The notes under the pieces: model-generated
What the model saw: the letters and a program-made list of their open reading frames with translations, nothing else
Database searches by the model: none
Told to the model about the DNA's origin: nothing
DNA from: Cristatella mucedo
Lineage: Eukaryota; Bryozoa; Phylactolaemata; Cristatellidae
NCBI GenBank assembly: GCA_009760855.2
Contig: WPIO01000033.1
Span: forward strand, 832,001-896,000
Direction: 5' to 3'
Length of the DNA stretch: 64,000 nt
Position numbers and translations under genes: made by a program
Shown: in pieces, positions 10,901-21,891 of the stretch
Position numbering within the stretch: the stretch's first letter is position 1
How the letters are laid out: each line of letters opens with the position of its first letter

Positions 10901-13900
10901 AAAATGACAAGCATTATGGCGAATTCATAACGGAAGCAAGTAAATTGCCAGACCAGTGTCAGCAAACCCAAGAGCACTGTACCTGTACTTCCCAGTCCTC
11001 ACAAGAACAGCAGACATACCACAAGCCTGAGCACCAGCAATGTCACTCACGATGTCATCACCAACCATCAACGTCTGCAAAGGGCATGTAAGTTTTTATT
11101 GCGTGCTTCTTTGTGTGTGCCTTCAGCACCCAGCACGATGCGGTGGCCACTATCACAGACATCGAACTACAGCCGCCAATATTTTTTAAGACTGAGCTCG
11201 GTCACTTGAAGCAGCTCCTCAGCTAGGGGTACAAGATCTATTTACTTTGTCGAAAGAGGCTTCCGGGAGGCCCTACGCCTTTAGTGCAAAGGTAGTGGCT
11301 TTCAAAAGTTTCGGATTCAAGCTAACAACTGAAGAGAATGATTAGAGTGGCAATAAGAGCTAAAAAAAAACCGGTTCAGTAGCATGAAAGAGCTTCTCTT
11401 ATAACATTTTTAAGAGCATAGAAAGTCTGGAGCTCGAGTCCGACTTCTTTCAACCACCATTAATGACTTTGCATCATATATGTCTCCGCTAAAGACTCGG
11501 CTGCTTCTTGAAGCTTTGTTTGTGCCCCAGTAAACTTGTCTCTTTTCCTTTGGGCTTTGCGTGCTGGGCCGATGCATGACTCGGTGCACGCTAATAACAA
11601 CGGGTTCTACTTAAAAGATGCCATGAGTATCTTCTTGTGTGCTCTTGCATTCCGGCCCAAGTATGGCACTCGTGTGCTTTTGCATGCTTTTCTAAATATG
11701 AAACCTTGCTTGTAATTAAGCCTTGCTTACTGCTTCTCTTGCAAAGTGAGCTGTAAAGTGATTGAATAAAGATTAGGGTTTCGTATTGTGCTATAGCAAA
11801 GAATTATTAGCAGTATTATTATTATTCTTAATATTATCTCATGCCTCTTTTTCCATTGCTGCCTTCACTATTACTTGTAATTGATGCAGGCTGCTGCCAA
11901 TGCCCAAGCACAATCCCGTGTTAATAATAATAATGCATTTGATATAGCACCCTCAGATAACTCAATCTCTTTCTAGGTGCTTTAAATTTGCTACAAAGGA
12001 AGCACAATCGAATGTTCTCGGTAATTTGACTGCACATTTGCTCAATCGACAAGTGGCAAGCTCGCTGGCACTAGGAGCATGATAACTGCATTGCACAAGC
12101 TTGGAGCGAGTGCTTTCTATTAAGAGAGCCACCTGGGCAGGTACTGTCAGTCCTACTCGGCACGTGAAAGCTACTTTAGGTGCAAGCTTGCATGCCACTG
12201 TTGGGCAGAGTAATCTAATGTATCTCTGCCTGTAACTCCACAAAGCTACAAAGACCATGTGGGTGTTATGCAGGACAGTTATGTACAGTGCACTCACAGC
12301 TGAGCAGCTTTCATTACGAATTCGGTAGCCAATAGACTTCATCTCATGCAACAAAGAGAAACTGAGAAGCATAGCTGAATCAGGAGAGCAGTTGAGGTAG
12401 TAAGTAACATGGAGGTAGCAGCTCAGGACGGCTGGAAAGGATGTGCTATAGTCGGCAGTAGGAGAATAGATGTCGTCGGGTAAGAATTGTGGTAGTGAGT
12501 TCCACAGCCTAAGACCTGCAGATCACACGGGCTTATGATAACTCACTTTCTTTGGATTGAACAAAAGAGAAGCCCAAATACTCTCTTCTACTGGGAGATG
12601 CTTTAAAGAGCACATCCCATCTACTGACAAATGTGTATTTTGAGGACATGAAAATGCTACATGCCTCGTCGCATTGCCTTCGGGCAGCAAATATCCACAA
12701 GTTTCTTTAATCTCCCCCCCCCCATGGCTGCCACTACTTTAGACCTCATTATAGGTGTGTTGATTCATTCCGCTAAGCAGTGATTAATATCCTTAGCAGG
12801 AGGGCAGGAGGGCAGGAGGGGGTGAGTATCATGGAGGTAGCAGCTCAGAAAGGCTGAAGAAGATGTGCCATGGTCGGCAGCAGGAGAGTGAATGGAATTG
12901 CATAAGAACTGTGGAAGTGAGTTCTACAGTCTATGACCTACAGAGCAAAAGCTTCTGTCACTAACGGTCTCTCAGCAGAGAAATAGAACAGCTAATTTAT
13001 TGTCCATACAGGACCTGAGGGTACAAGGAGGTTGAAACTAGTGAAGTAGTTCAGCTTGGTGTAAAGGAGCCAAGCCGTGGCAGGCCTCGTGGGTCAGCAT
13101 AAGAACTACAATCTGTATTCGTTGATCGATCGGAAGCCATGAAAGCTCCTTCAGCAAAGGAGACACGGGTCAAACCTCGGTGATTTTTTAAGTAGCCTAT
13201 GAGCTATATTCATCACCAGTGTCCAGTGGCCTAGAGGCTTTTTCGGTGGCCCAGCCAAAAGTAAATCCTACACCAATTGGCATCTGCATTCACGTGACCA
13301 GAGCTATAGCCAACCCAATCGGCCGTATGGACTGCCAATTCGTCGTCGAACCTACAAACTTGTGCATATAGTTGTCATAGCCAAGGGTTGTTCTCTCTTA
13401 TGGACACATGATGAGACACCATGGGGACAACAGATTAATTAGGACGAGTCCGAACTATACTGCCAATCTCTCTGACGACTTCTGAGAGTTCCAATCACAT
13501 CACAGGTTGAGTCGTCACACTGGCTGACACGGAATTTCTACATCTGCCATTCCTGATACGACTCCTTTGTGGCTTCCAGCAACCTCACCAGTCTGCTTGG
13601 CTAAACCCACCCTCAATTCCTAAATGCTACTCTTATTATAATTATTTAAGTTACTGTCTACCTTGTTTCTCAACTCTTCTCAAGTGGTGGCTCTAAAAGC
13701 TCAATGACTGTGCTAGACACTTCCTAAGGTTCCTAAGCAATTACTTTTTTACACCTGATTGGTAATTGTACCGGACCACTGCCATAACACACTGACTATA
13801 CTAAACTATTCAGCGCTTTTGCTTCGTGACTGGAACTGGGAAGATGAGAGAGGGGCTGCACTTCAGCGACACAACACGTGTGTCGGACCGACCGGCCTAC

Positions 13901-16900
13901 CTCACTCGCAGTTGCACCGACCTCGCTCAAGGCATGTTGGTAGAAGCCACGTGTAGGCTTGCCTATCACCTCGGCCGTAGCTCCGCAGGCATACTGGTGA
14001 AGGAAAAAGAGGGAGTGGAGCGTTCCACTTCGACACTGACACAGAGGCACATGGCCTACGAGCAGGCGCAGGCCTGGCATTAGCCTGTCAGCCGACTTCT
14101 CTACTCACCTCGAGAGCTTTAGTATATGCCCCGACGTCGAGGACCAGCTGATTATTATCTTTGTAGTACCGTCTACGATAAAACGAAAAAGCACTGATTG
14201 ATACGAGCAGATCGTCACACTTTTAGTTATAAACATATAACGATGCACCTGTTATGCTCAGCTTTTCGCTTGCACAAGCGATCTGGTCTTGTAGCCCCAG
14301 GGTCTTAGCCCAGGGGTAAAGTGCTTGCTCTTCATGACCCGGACAATGGATTTGAGTTCTTCAGTGGGCGATACTTTGTTGCCCATTGCATGTGGTAGAC
14401 GTTAAGGCTCTTCTTCCGATATATAAATTAGGCTGTCGAATCAGCTAAGCTTTTTACGTTTCCTCCTGCATACTTTTCATGATTAACCTGCACGTGATTC
14501 GGTCCGTGTTACTACCCAGAGGTCCTACTAAGCCAGGATACTGAGTGTCTTCCTGTGTGCTTTAGCATGCTGAGCCGAGCATGATTCCTGTTTGCGTATA
14601 AGTTGGAGAACGTAGCCGTACTTACAGAATGAACTTTGCCTTAACAGGTAAATTCTCTCATACTGCTACCAGGATTACTCCACTTGCGTTAATATTCCGA
14701 GTCTTAGCTAAACATTCTGCACTTCAGTTTTTAATGAATATCTGACCTACACTAGTAGATGGTAGCTCCACCAAAAATTGTAGTCCCTTTCTGTCTTTCT
14801 ATGGGTCCTCATTGGTGCCACTACTCAGGGCTTACTGTCGTAGTGGTTTCCTGTCGGCTGCAACAAAGAGCCTTAAAGAAGACTGAAATCCTGAGATTTA
14901 TTTCCGTCTGTAGCTCCACAAAGCCATAAGGACTGAGCAGGTGTTACGTAGGAGAGTTTTCTATAGCAAACTCAAAGCCTAAGCAGCTTTCGGTGAGCAT
15001 ACAATAGCCAACTGACTTCATCTCACAGAACGAGGAGAAATTGACAAGCATTGCTGAGTCAGGAGGGCAGGTGAGGTAGTGAGTAGCATGGAAGTAGCAG
15101 CTCAGAACGACTGGAAAGAACATACCATAGTTAACAGCAGGAGAGTGTGTCTTTGTGTAAGAAATAACATGATTAGTCAACAATAGCATACTTGCCCCAG
15201 AGCACAAAAAAGGTTTTCAATGAGGTGGGTCAGGCCTGATATTTAGCTACAGAAATACATCTGCTGGAGAACCCTTGATCCGGATACTTATGGAAAACTT
15301 CTCTCACTGACCACATGGTGTGCTTTGGATGGGTGTCTTGCGGCCATAAAAACCCAGTCTTCACAGAGCCATCTTGAAATGAATGTCTGTATGCTAGAAA
15401 GACTTTGCATTTTGTATCGCTTCATCGTGTCTTCTATGAGTGATAAGTAATATGTCATAGTGAGTTTTGATTCCAGCCACTGTGTAACAGAACCATACCA
15501 GCCTTCTTTCATCCCATATATGTAAAGTCTTTTTAAAGCAGTCATTTTGAAAAGCTTTTTTAAATATACTCCTCAAATACGTCCCCATAGGTGAATTTTG
15601 ATGTAAAACGAGCAGCAATGGTATCGGCTGCATGGAATGAAGATATGCAGGGAAACAAGCCACAAAAATAGTTCAGAGGATCGGCAATGTAATCATGTAG
15701 CTAGCGAATGCAACTAAGGTTAGGGCTCAGACAAGCCGGACTAATAACCAAAGTTATGCCAGCTGATAGCAGCCCCCCACGCCAAGGTAGGGGCATAGTA
15801 TACGGAACCAACAGCCAACGACCCAAGAGCAGATCATAATAAATAAGGGAAAAACCATTTCAAATATAGCCGATAGAAGTGTAGCAGAGGAGCTGCCACC
15901 TAGAGTCAGAATGTAGAAGAACCTGTCGAGCTAGCTAGCTAGCATCTTGCAGTGGCACAAGATGGAAAGAAGGAGGGGTGAAGGATGGGATGGGACTGCA
16001 GGTGGGACGTGCAGGTAAAGTATCGCCAGGCAAACTCCATTGGCCGTCAGGAAGGGGGAGTAGAGGCCCGTAATGTTGTCTTGCTTGTTCGGATCAATAT
16101 GATTAGGGTACAGTGTGACCCGAGGCCGAAACTCCTGCCACTACCTACCGACCATAGAAGCAGACGAGGTTGTAATGAGCAGAGGAGAAACAGAGTTGTT
16201 GTTGGAGATCTGCCACCACTGGCTGGCAGCCAGGCCCCGGCATGACATGTCATTGGAAAGACCAGGGTCAAGGGAATGGGTAAACACAGTAGTTAGCCGA
16301 TCGATGGAGTTTAGCCAATACAAGACCATGAACAGATGCAGATCGAACAGTCCAGCCACTAAATAAACATTAAATATAAAGAGAGAGAGAGAGAGAGAGA
16401 GATGAAAAGTGGACACACACCTTGCATTTAACACGCTACTCACAAGCTCACCGAATAAACTGTAGCCAAGAAGCCCGCGCCCCCCCCCCCCCCCGTTGGA
16501 GGTTGTGTGTGGTTTGCCTGTCTCTTCCGTGTGCACACATCACGAACTTCCATGCTGGCTGCCTTGACAGCATGTGCACATGCTCCAGTGCAGCGGTGGA
16601 GAGTGTACAATGATAAAGAGCAGTGGCAACCAAACCTAGCTACCATCACGCTGATATGTCAAGCCATACAACTCTCTGTAATGTCAGTCAAAATCTAGCA
16701 CGTGTGGTTTTTCTAGCCCATTGCCGATGGCTTCATATTTGCTTTCTAGATTACCCCAGTAGAAGCACTGAGCTATATTAATCGGTTCATTAATGGGTTC
16801 ATTCGCTCAGCCAAGCCTCGTTGCCAGTTGGATCATCATAGCAACACCTTTCTCTGGAGCATATCTGCTCTTGGCCTCTATCAACACCTTTAGCTTAGTT

Positions 16901-19900
16901 ACTGCCTCAAAATTTGCCTGGAAACGGAATTTACTCAGGCTAGCTGTCTGGCACATACCACTGCTCAGATGAATGCGCCTTCATCTTCAATACAGGCACA
17001 ACTTTTAGTGAGGTACCATAACCATGGTTAGAAACCATTTCCTTACTCCAGGGTCATGTTTTATAGTGAATATTTTTCCTCTCCTGTACCTTTGTATTGA
17101 TTAAACTAGTTTGCTTAATACGTAATGATGCAACAATCAGCTTGGTGTTACTCATCCAAGACAGTCGGGGGGGGGGGGGGGACAGACAGATTCTCTTTCA
17201 TGAAGACTCTCATGAAGGAACACCTGATGCTTCTTTTTGGCTCATTGTTGATCCAGCCGACCAATCGAAACCCGGGGTTCGGCTGATACACCATTTTGCC
17301 AAAATAAAAATGGCCGACTTGTGTGGGCTCGAGTTACATTGATGTTAACAACATGGAATGCATTGCGGCCAAGCATTAAGCCTTTTCTACATAGTAGCCA
17401 CCGTAAGTCTGTTAATCAAATCAACCAACAAACCTATAACGGCACACATAACTTAGCACTATACACCCTCACACCCGTAACGGCGCACCCATAGTACTGC
17501 TCACTTTACTCACATAGCGTGACGTCCCCCTTTCATTCCAGTCTCCCCGGATTAGAGCACGGGCTGTGGGTGGGACCAAGTCGGCCATCAAATCTGTCGG
17601 GTAAACGTCGTAACTAGGAGGAAAGTCGGTGTCGGTCGGGAGGAAAGTCTGCCGTGTAAACGCAACTTTACATATACCTTACCCGCCTGTAAGTAGGCAC
17701 TGTGTGGATCTCCGTGTGTAACGGTGCAAAGCAAACAGGACTAGGCAGTTGTCTTGCGGCCGAGTTTTCTCTAGCGCACTCTGAGGCCTGAGCAGTCGGT
17801 GGGACGCGACCTGCGTCTCACACGGTTGCACAAAAGCAAGCAGCAGTGCGAGTGCAAGCCAGGAGGAGGGGCAGAGCGGCATGGGAGCGAGCAACTGAGA
17901 CAGTGAGCACAGTGAGTGGCAGCTGGAAACCAAGTGCCGCAATCGGCATCACAGCATAAGAATTGGAAAAAGTTGAGGGCCCTAGTCTAAGAGCTGTCGA
18001 GCGACATCATCTGTCACCAAGTCTTTAAACAAAAGAACGAGACGGCTAATTCACTGCCCCAAGAGACTCCAACAGCACAAGGAGCCTGACGACACAGCAT
18101 GTTTATCCAAGTAAAAGTTTAAGCAAGGCAAGCCTTGTAGGTCAGCGCCTGCACGGCACACTTCGTCGACATCATTTGTTAGCATCGACCTGCATACAGC
18201 AAGCAAGGCTATTCAAAATGACGGCCAGTCCTCAGCAGTGGCATACCAACGGGGCATGTTTCTCGGGTGCTGGATCAGGGACGCTGGATCAGGGGTGCTG
18301 GATCAGGGGCGCTGGATCAGGGGGCGTCAAAATGACGCCTAATACTGGGGGAAGTGCAATCTGTGTAGCTTGTCCCGGGCGCGCAATATCCTAGGAATGC
18401 TACCGGTTCTCTGCGCCCAAGCACAGCGAGTCGTGTGACCAGTGCAAGCTGCTGCTCATTCCAATCCTCCAACAAGAAGGATCGGGAACAATAATCGACA
18501 GGTGCCGGTGGCTGGTGGCGCACTGTTCGGGAAGCCGGCAGGGCTGCCACGAGCTACGAGGAGAAGGAGTAGGAGTAGGAGGAGTAGGAGTAGGATTAAC
18601 GTTAGCCACAAGTCAGGTCCTTCATCGCCCCACTGGAAATTGGGGCGCCTAACACACGCAGCCAAACTGCTACGCTCCTCGTCGTCTGCCGCTCTCTCGG
18701 GATTTCCTGCTAGCACGAGCGATTGCGCATTAAGCAATGGGGTGCTGCCGCCCCAGCCGAGCATATCCGCACAGCCGGGCTCACTGCATTCACAGTGGCA
18801 TGCAGCTACGAGGATGAGCCGCGGCAGCAGAGGCAGCCGCGGCTCACGGACGTTGAACAGAGACCACTAGAAAGAGAAAGAAGGCAGCAAAGGTGGCTGC
18901 CAGCGCGAGCAGACGCACCAGCCACCGCAAGGAGGCAGGCAGCTGGCGCGCAGGCCCTGCGACGAGGCTGGCAGCAGGGCAGCGGTGGGTCAGCCAGCGC
19001 AGCGCTCTGCATGATACGGCAGTGGGTGCACGCATCTTTGCTTTCACCGTCAGCGCGGAGTGCCGTGAGGCGCACAGCAGCAGCGTGCTTGCAAATTGAG
19101 CAGCCACTCACCCGTTGCCCAGTGCTAGCAGAGTGGGCTCCGACATGCCGAGGAGACAGCGAAAGGCATTATTGAGAGCGTCGTAGGTGAACGCTTGCGC
19201 TGCGTCGCCGAGGAGGACGCAGTTGGGATCATTCTCCTCAACACTATCAAATTCTCCCACGACATCTAAAACGTCATAGCGGGAAACAGAGATAAACCTG
19301 CAAGACAGACCAGCAGCCTAGCTCTAGCAGCAAGTGCATAGACATGACAGCAGTAGTGAGCCAAAACACACGCAGCAGCAAATTGATTGCGCACATTCAA
19401 ATGAGGGTAGAGCGCACATTCAAATGAGGGTAGAGCTCCACTGAGCTGGTTTGGAACAGCGTTTAAGGCGCTCGCCTCGACCAAGGTCAAGGTGAATGTA
19501 TTTGGTTACCAAGGTCGTAGGCTCGAGCCCCGTGGCATATGTGAAGCGCCTGAATAGAGATTAAGCTCACTTACGGTGACATGCAAATAAAATATTTTTT
19601 TATAAAGAATATGGCAAGAAAAGTAGTGGCAATAGCTAACGGCTTCGAGCAAGTGACAGCCATAGAGCAACAACCAGGCATAGACTGCCGAAATTGGTAA
19701 GCTGCGGGAAGACTGCTTAAATTGTTGCTCGACGATGGGTGGAGCCTGGCCACTCCACTCACGGTCGAGCAACTACTCGAGCTCGTTGGCCAAAGGCTGG
19801 TATTAGTCGGTCAACGATTATTAGGCAGCCACAACGTTCCGAGCCAGTAGCTCAGCCCAGCAGGTGCCAAGACGATGCAGCTTCGGGGCAGGCAAACATG

Positions 19901-21891
19901 TCGGACCTGACATCGGCACAAGCGCTAGCAAAACGGAGCAGCTGCAGCTTTCGGAGGAGCGGGAGGGTTGGCGCAGCTGGACGCCGAGTGTGAAATAACC
20001 AAACAGCAAGCGGTTCGTGCACAATGCTGGCATAGAGCCGCGCGGCACCGGCATTGTCATGTTCACGAAAGGATTTTGCAGGTATGAACTCTTGACCAGA
20101 TGCGCCATCACAAGGTCGCCTTTGTCAGGCAAATTGCTAACTACTCACCCTGGCCATCTTGCTTTCGGTGAGGTAGCCTAATCTTGTTTCAAAGGGCTTG
20201 TTAGCATAGCTCTAAGGCACAGTATGACTCTTCTGTGAGCACTGCATACAGGCTGATGTCCCCCACGGAGCCCTTTTGGTTGCAGTTGACACAGAGCTAG
20301 ACAAAGAGGTGCAGCCTAGCTAGGCACTGACGTGGGCGTGGTAGGGGCATGGTGAGGCAAAGGCCACGCTCGATGCAAACGGTCTCAAAGTAAGGCTGGG
20401 ACTACTCGATAAAACAATGTGTTGACAAAAGCACAAAAAGAACAAAAGTTGACTAAAGCAGCGAGCTGTTTTCAAAAAGAAGCCTCACCATTCGGACCTG
20501 TGAGCTGCCCATTTGTCTGTTAAGCGACTTGGCCTTCGTACCAAACCGTGATTGATTCTCATGGTAAATCTATTCATTAAGCCAACTGTCTAAGGGAGAG
20601 CATGCCAGTCGCTTTGCCAGCTGCTTCGAAGATAGCAAGCTCTTACCGGGATGCACCAGCAGGTGAGGTCTGAGGTTTCGTTCTTTCAGCAGCTTCACGG
20701 CAAACGGGCATGGACAAATTATGTCACGGGCTTCCACATCGAAGCCATGCCTTTGCAGAAGAGCGGCAAAACCGGCGACGGAGTGCGACGTCTGGTTCGT
20801 CAGAAGCCTGTATGGCAGACCGGAAGCCTTCAGTCTAAAAACAGCGGTTGTCACTGCTATCTGCTCTGGCCTTCACATGAGCCGGCTGTGCATTGCACAA
20901 TAAAGCCAGAGGTAGCTATCACCATTCTGGAAACTTGACAAAACTGCAGCTACAGCATACGATCGGCTAGTCTAATTTGAGTATACTTGCATTGCAAACA
21001 ATAGGGCTTACCACTAGTGCATGTGGTCATTTACACACCTGACAAAACAGTGGCAAAATGACAAGATGTACACATTGTTTATCAGGCCCTGTGCATTACA
21101 GTCCTTTCCATCCATAGCAGCCACTGAACGGGTTATGTACAATCAGCCCCAAATACCCTTTGACCAGTAGCCTACCACGGCTAGCCTAAGAACGTCCAGA
21201 TGCAGGAAATGTGACGAGAGGAAGCCCTTCGGAGGCAATATGCTCGCCGACCATCACATGTCAAATGTCTCACATAGTACAGGAGAAAATGGTGATGCAG
21301 AATTGACTGCCAAAAGAGAGAGCGGCGGCTTTATAAAGAGCGCTAGGTTGCCAACTCGTGCCCAGCACTCTGTCAACGACTATACACGGGCAGACATATA
21401 ATCCTACTGCGAAGCCGGTTAACCAACACAGAACAAAAATACTGTCGACGGTTCTGCCCAGACCAAACGAGGAGTTAGCAACTACAAGATTGCAGGCCGC
21501 CGTGGCTTTGGTTGTACATCGTGTCTTTGGTTCGTATCCAAATCTCTCTATGGGTTATTCTCAACAATTAATTTAGAAATTTGAACGGCAAAAAGCCACC
21601 GACAACCTCGCGCTAGCTACGATAATAAGTAAAAGCTTTTGGACGGCGACGGAAGGTTTACCGCGAGCGCTGTTTAGAAAACCTCATGTCCCCGCGCGCG
21701 TTACAACCGAATTAACTGAGACTATACATGGGTTTTGAGTCGACCTTGATTAGGAATATTATTTATTACCTACTTAAAGCGGCGACGGATCCTGCAATCG
21801 CAGTCCCGTCGCCGAACTGACTGCAGTCGTAGAGAACACCGGTAACATCGAGAAGCACCGCCTTAATGGGTCTTGAGTTCCACCTAGGCAT
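7840..21891 (-). CDS. LHPP: LHPP: phospholysine phosphohistidine inorganic pyrophosphate phosphatase, complete 7-exon gene
   Basis: Seven exons on the minus strand join in frame: 21891-21770, 20834-20647, 19265-19112, 14172-14109, 13993-13901, 11074-10983 and 7933-7840. All introns are GT..AG, and the junction phases (2,1,2,0,0,2) match at every joint. The product is 268 residues, against 270 for human LHPP as I recall it. HAD motifs appear in order: motif I LLDVTGVLYD near residue 12, motif II LLTNQTS near 52, the motif III lysine in EVIGKPTRGF, and motif IV VGDDIVSD near 208, followed by LVRTGKYR. The family removes phosphate from phosphohistidine, phospholysine and pyrophosphate in the cytosol. 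The start at 21891 is the first in-frame ATG after an upstream stop at 22032-22030. Motif I has Thr at the +2 position where most HADs have Asp; human LHPP has Ser there. Introns carry LINE and SINE relics. Identity rests on full-length colinear similarity recalled from the family. Confidence 0.95.
8222..8400 (-). mobile_element. tRNA-derived SINE, family A
   Basis: Minus strand reads GAGCCGTGATCGCACACTAG, box B GTGGGTTTGAATCTTGCGG, then GGTGATAGCCGTAAGCGCTC and GAGGCTGCTAAATCAGCTGG. Lies in the last LHPP intron. Confidence 0.85.
8640..10150 (+). mobile_element. Decayed L2/CR1-like LINE (RT to 3' tail)
   Basis: Order matches ORF2: ASGSVPASFKEV near 8660, a degraded YADD region near 9215, SISPVASTRNLGVLFQSDL near 9440, a TDLHWFPIQQRIDLKV-like stretch near 9760, FSLYAPKT near 9960, and the tail CCAGTGCCTAGAAAGTGATTTGG at 10090. 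Many stops. It occupies an LHPP intron. Confidence 0.82.
10983..11074 (-). CDS. LHPP: LHPP exon 6
   Basis: Acceptor CTTTGCAG; encodes TLMVGDDIVSDIAGAQACGM and LVRTGKY. GDDIVSD is HAD motif IV, the Mg2+-binding acidic residues. Donor GTACAG, phase 2. Confidence 0.95.
11930..12025 (-). mobile_element. L2/CR1-like LINE 3' tail
   Basis: AATAATGCATTTGATATAGC..AACTCAATCTCTTTCTAGGTGC is the reverse complement of the LINE 3' end. Inside an LHPP intron. Confidence 0.8.
12195..13150 (-). mobile_element. Second LINE family, 3' coding and 3' end, two segments
   Basis: Minus strand of 12820-13150 reads a decayed C-terminal pattern like LLKELSWLPIDQRIQI, HEACHGLAPLYTKL and a Trp/Asn-Ser-Leu-Pro-type block. 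12195-12530 shares GTGTTATGCAGGAC..CACTCACAGC and GTAGCAGCTCAG with 14885-15180 and 29780-29895. Its family differs from the L2 copies with the CTAGAAAGAG tail. Confidence 0.7.
13901..13993 (-). CDS. LHPP: LHPP exon 5
   Basis: Acceptor CTTCACCAG; encodes YACGATAEVIGKPTRGFYQH and then ALSEVGATASE. The Lys in GKPT is the HAD motif III lysine. Donor GTAGGC, phase 0. Open frames read on the opposite strand here are shadows. Confidence 0.95.
14109..14172 (-). CDS. LHPP: LHPP exon 4
   Basis: A 64-base exon after TTATCGTAG, encoding RYYKDNNQLVLDVGAYTKAL plus one Glu; human LHPP has RYYKETSGLMLDVGPYMKALE. Donor GTGAGT in phase 0. Confidence 0.95.
14293..14445 (+). mobile_element. tRNA-derived SINE, family A, diverged
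   Basis: TTAGCCCAGGGGTAAAGTGC.., a weak box B GGATTTGAGTTCTTC, then GTTAAGGCTCTTCTTCCG and AGGCTGTCGAATCAGCTAAGC. Just upstream of LHPP exon 4, in the intron. Confidence 0.7.
14885..15180 (-). mobile_element. Second LINE family, 3' segment
   Basis: CCGTCTGTAGCTCCACAAAG..GTGTTACGTAGGAGAG..GCCTAAGCAGCTTTCGGTGA and GTAGCAGCTCAGAACG repeat the 12195-12470 sequence with substitutions. Confidence 0.75.
16381..16402. repeat. (GA)n microsatellite
   Basis: Eleven GA units in an LHPP intron. Confidence 0.97.
16480..16494. repeat. Poly-C run
   Basis: About 15 consecutive C. Confidence 0.9.
17167..17181. repeat. Poly-G run
   Basis: About 15 consecutive G. Confidence 0.9.
17885..18170 (-). mobile_element. 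Second LINE family, diverged copy
   Basis: GAACGAGACGGCTAATTCACTG..ACAGCACAAGGAGCCTGA..GGCAAGCCTTGTAGGTCAGC follows the same order as 12975-13100. Confidence 0.6.
18255..18327. repeat. Minisatellite, about 15-bp unit
   Basis: The unit (G/C)GCTGGATCAGGG with short G-rich joints is repeated four times in tandem within an LHPP intron. Confidence 0.9.
19112..19265 (-). CDS. LHPP: LHPP exon 3
   Basis: Acceptor GTTTTAG; encodes VVGEFDSVEENDPNCVLLGD and then FTYDALNNAFRCLL and LALGNG, the cap-domain stretch seen in LHPP as SEFDQID..NPNCVV and NNAFQVL. Donor GTGAGT, phase 2. Confidence 0.95.
19389..19434. repeat. Tandem duplication, 23-bp unit
   Basis: GCGCACATTCAAATGAGGGT plus AGA occurs twice head to tail without mismatch. 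Confidence 0.95.
19443..19600 (+). mobile_element. tRNA-derived SINE, family B, with internal insertion
   Basis: GTTTAAGGCGCTCGCCTCGACCAAGG, box B-like GTAGGCTCGAGCCCCG, tail GTGAAGCGCCTGAATAGAGA. About 20 extra bases sit between the box A and box B parts. LHPP intron 2. Confidence 0.8.
20647..20834 (-). CDS. LHPP: LHPP exon 2
   Basis: Acceptor TTTTTAG; encodes LKASGLPYR, the motif II segment LLTNQTS, then LLQRHGFDVEARDI and LLKERNLRPHLLVHP, which align with human LQRLGFDI and LKERGLRPYLLIH. Ends in phase 1 at a GTAAGA donor. Confidence 0.95.
21770..21891 (-). CDS. LHPP: LHPP exon 1
   Basis: Encodes the first 40 residues, starting MPRWNSRPIK and including the nucleophile motif LLDVTGVLYD and the cap-side GDGTAIAGSV. 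It ends in phase 2 (AG) at a GTAATA donor. Longer open frame extends upstream but has no ATG before a stop. Confidence 0.93.

Noticed and set aside
10771-11091. 106-codon plus-strand frame
   Set aside because: Opposite-strand shadow of LHPP exon 6, which carries GDDIVSD.
13759-14083. Plus-strand frames of 65 and 85 codons
   Set aside because: Shadows of LHPP exon 5 on the other strand.
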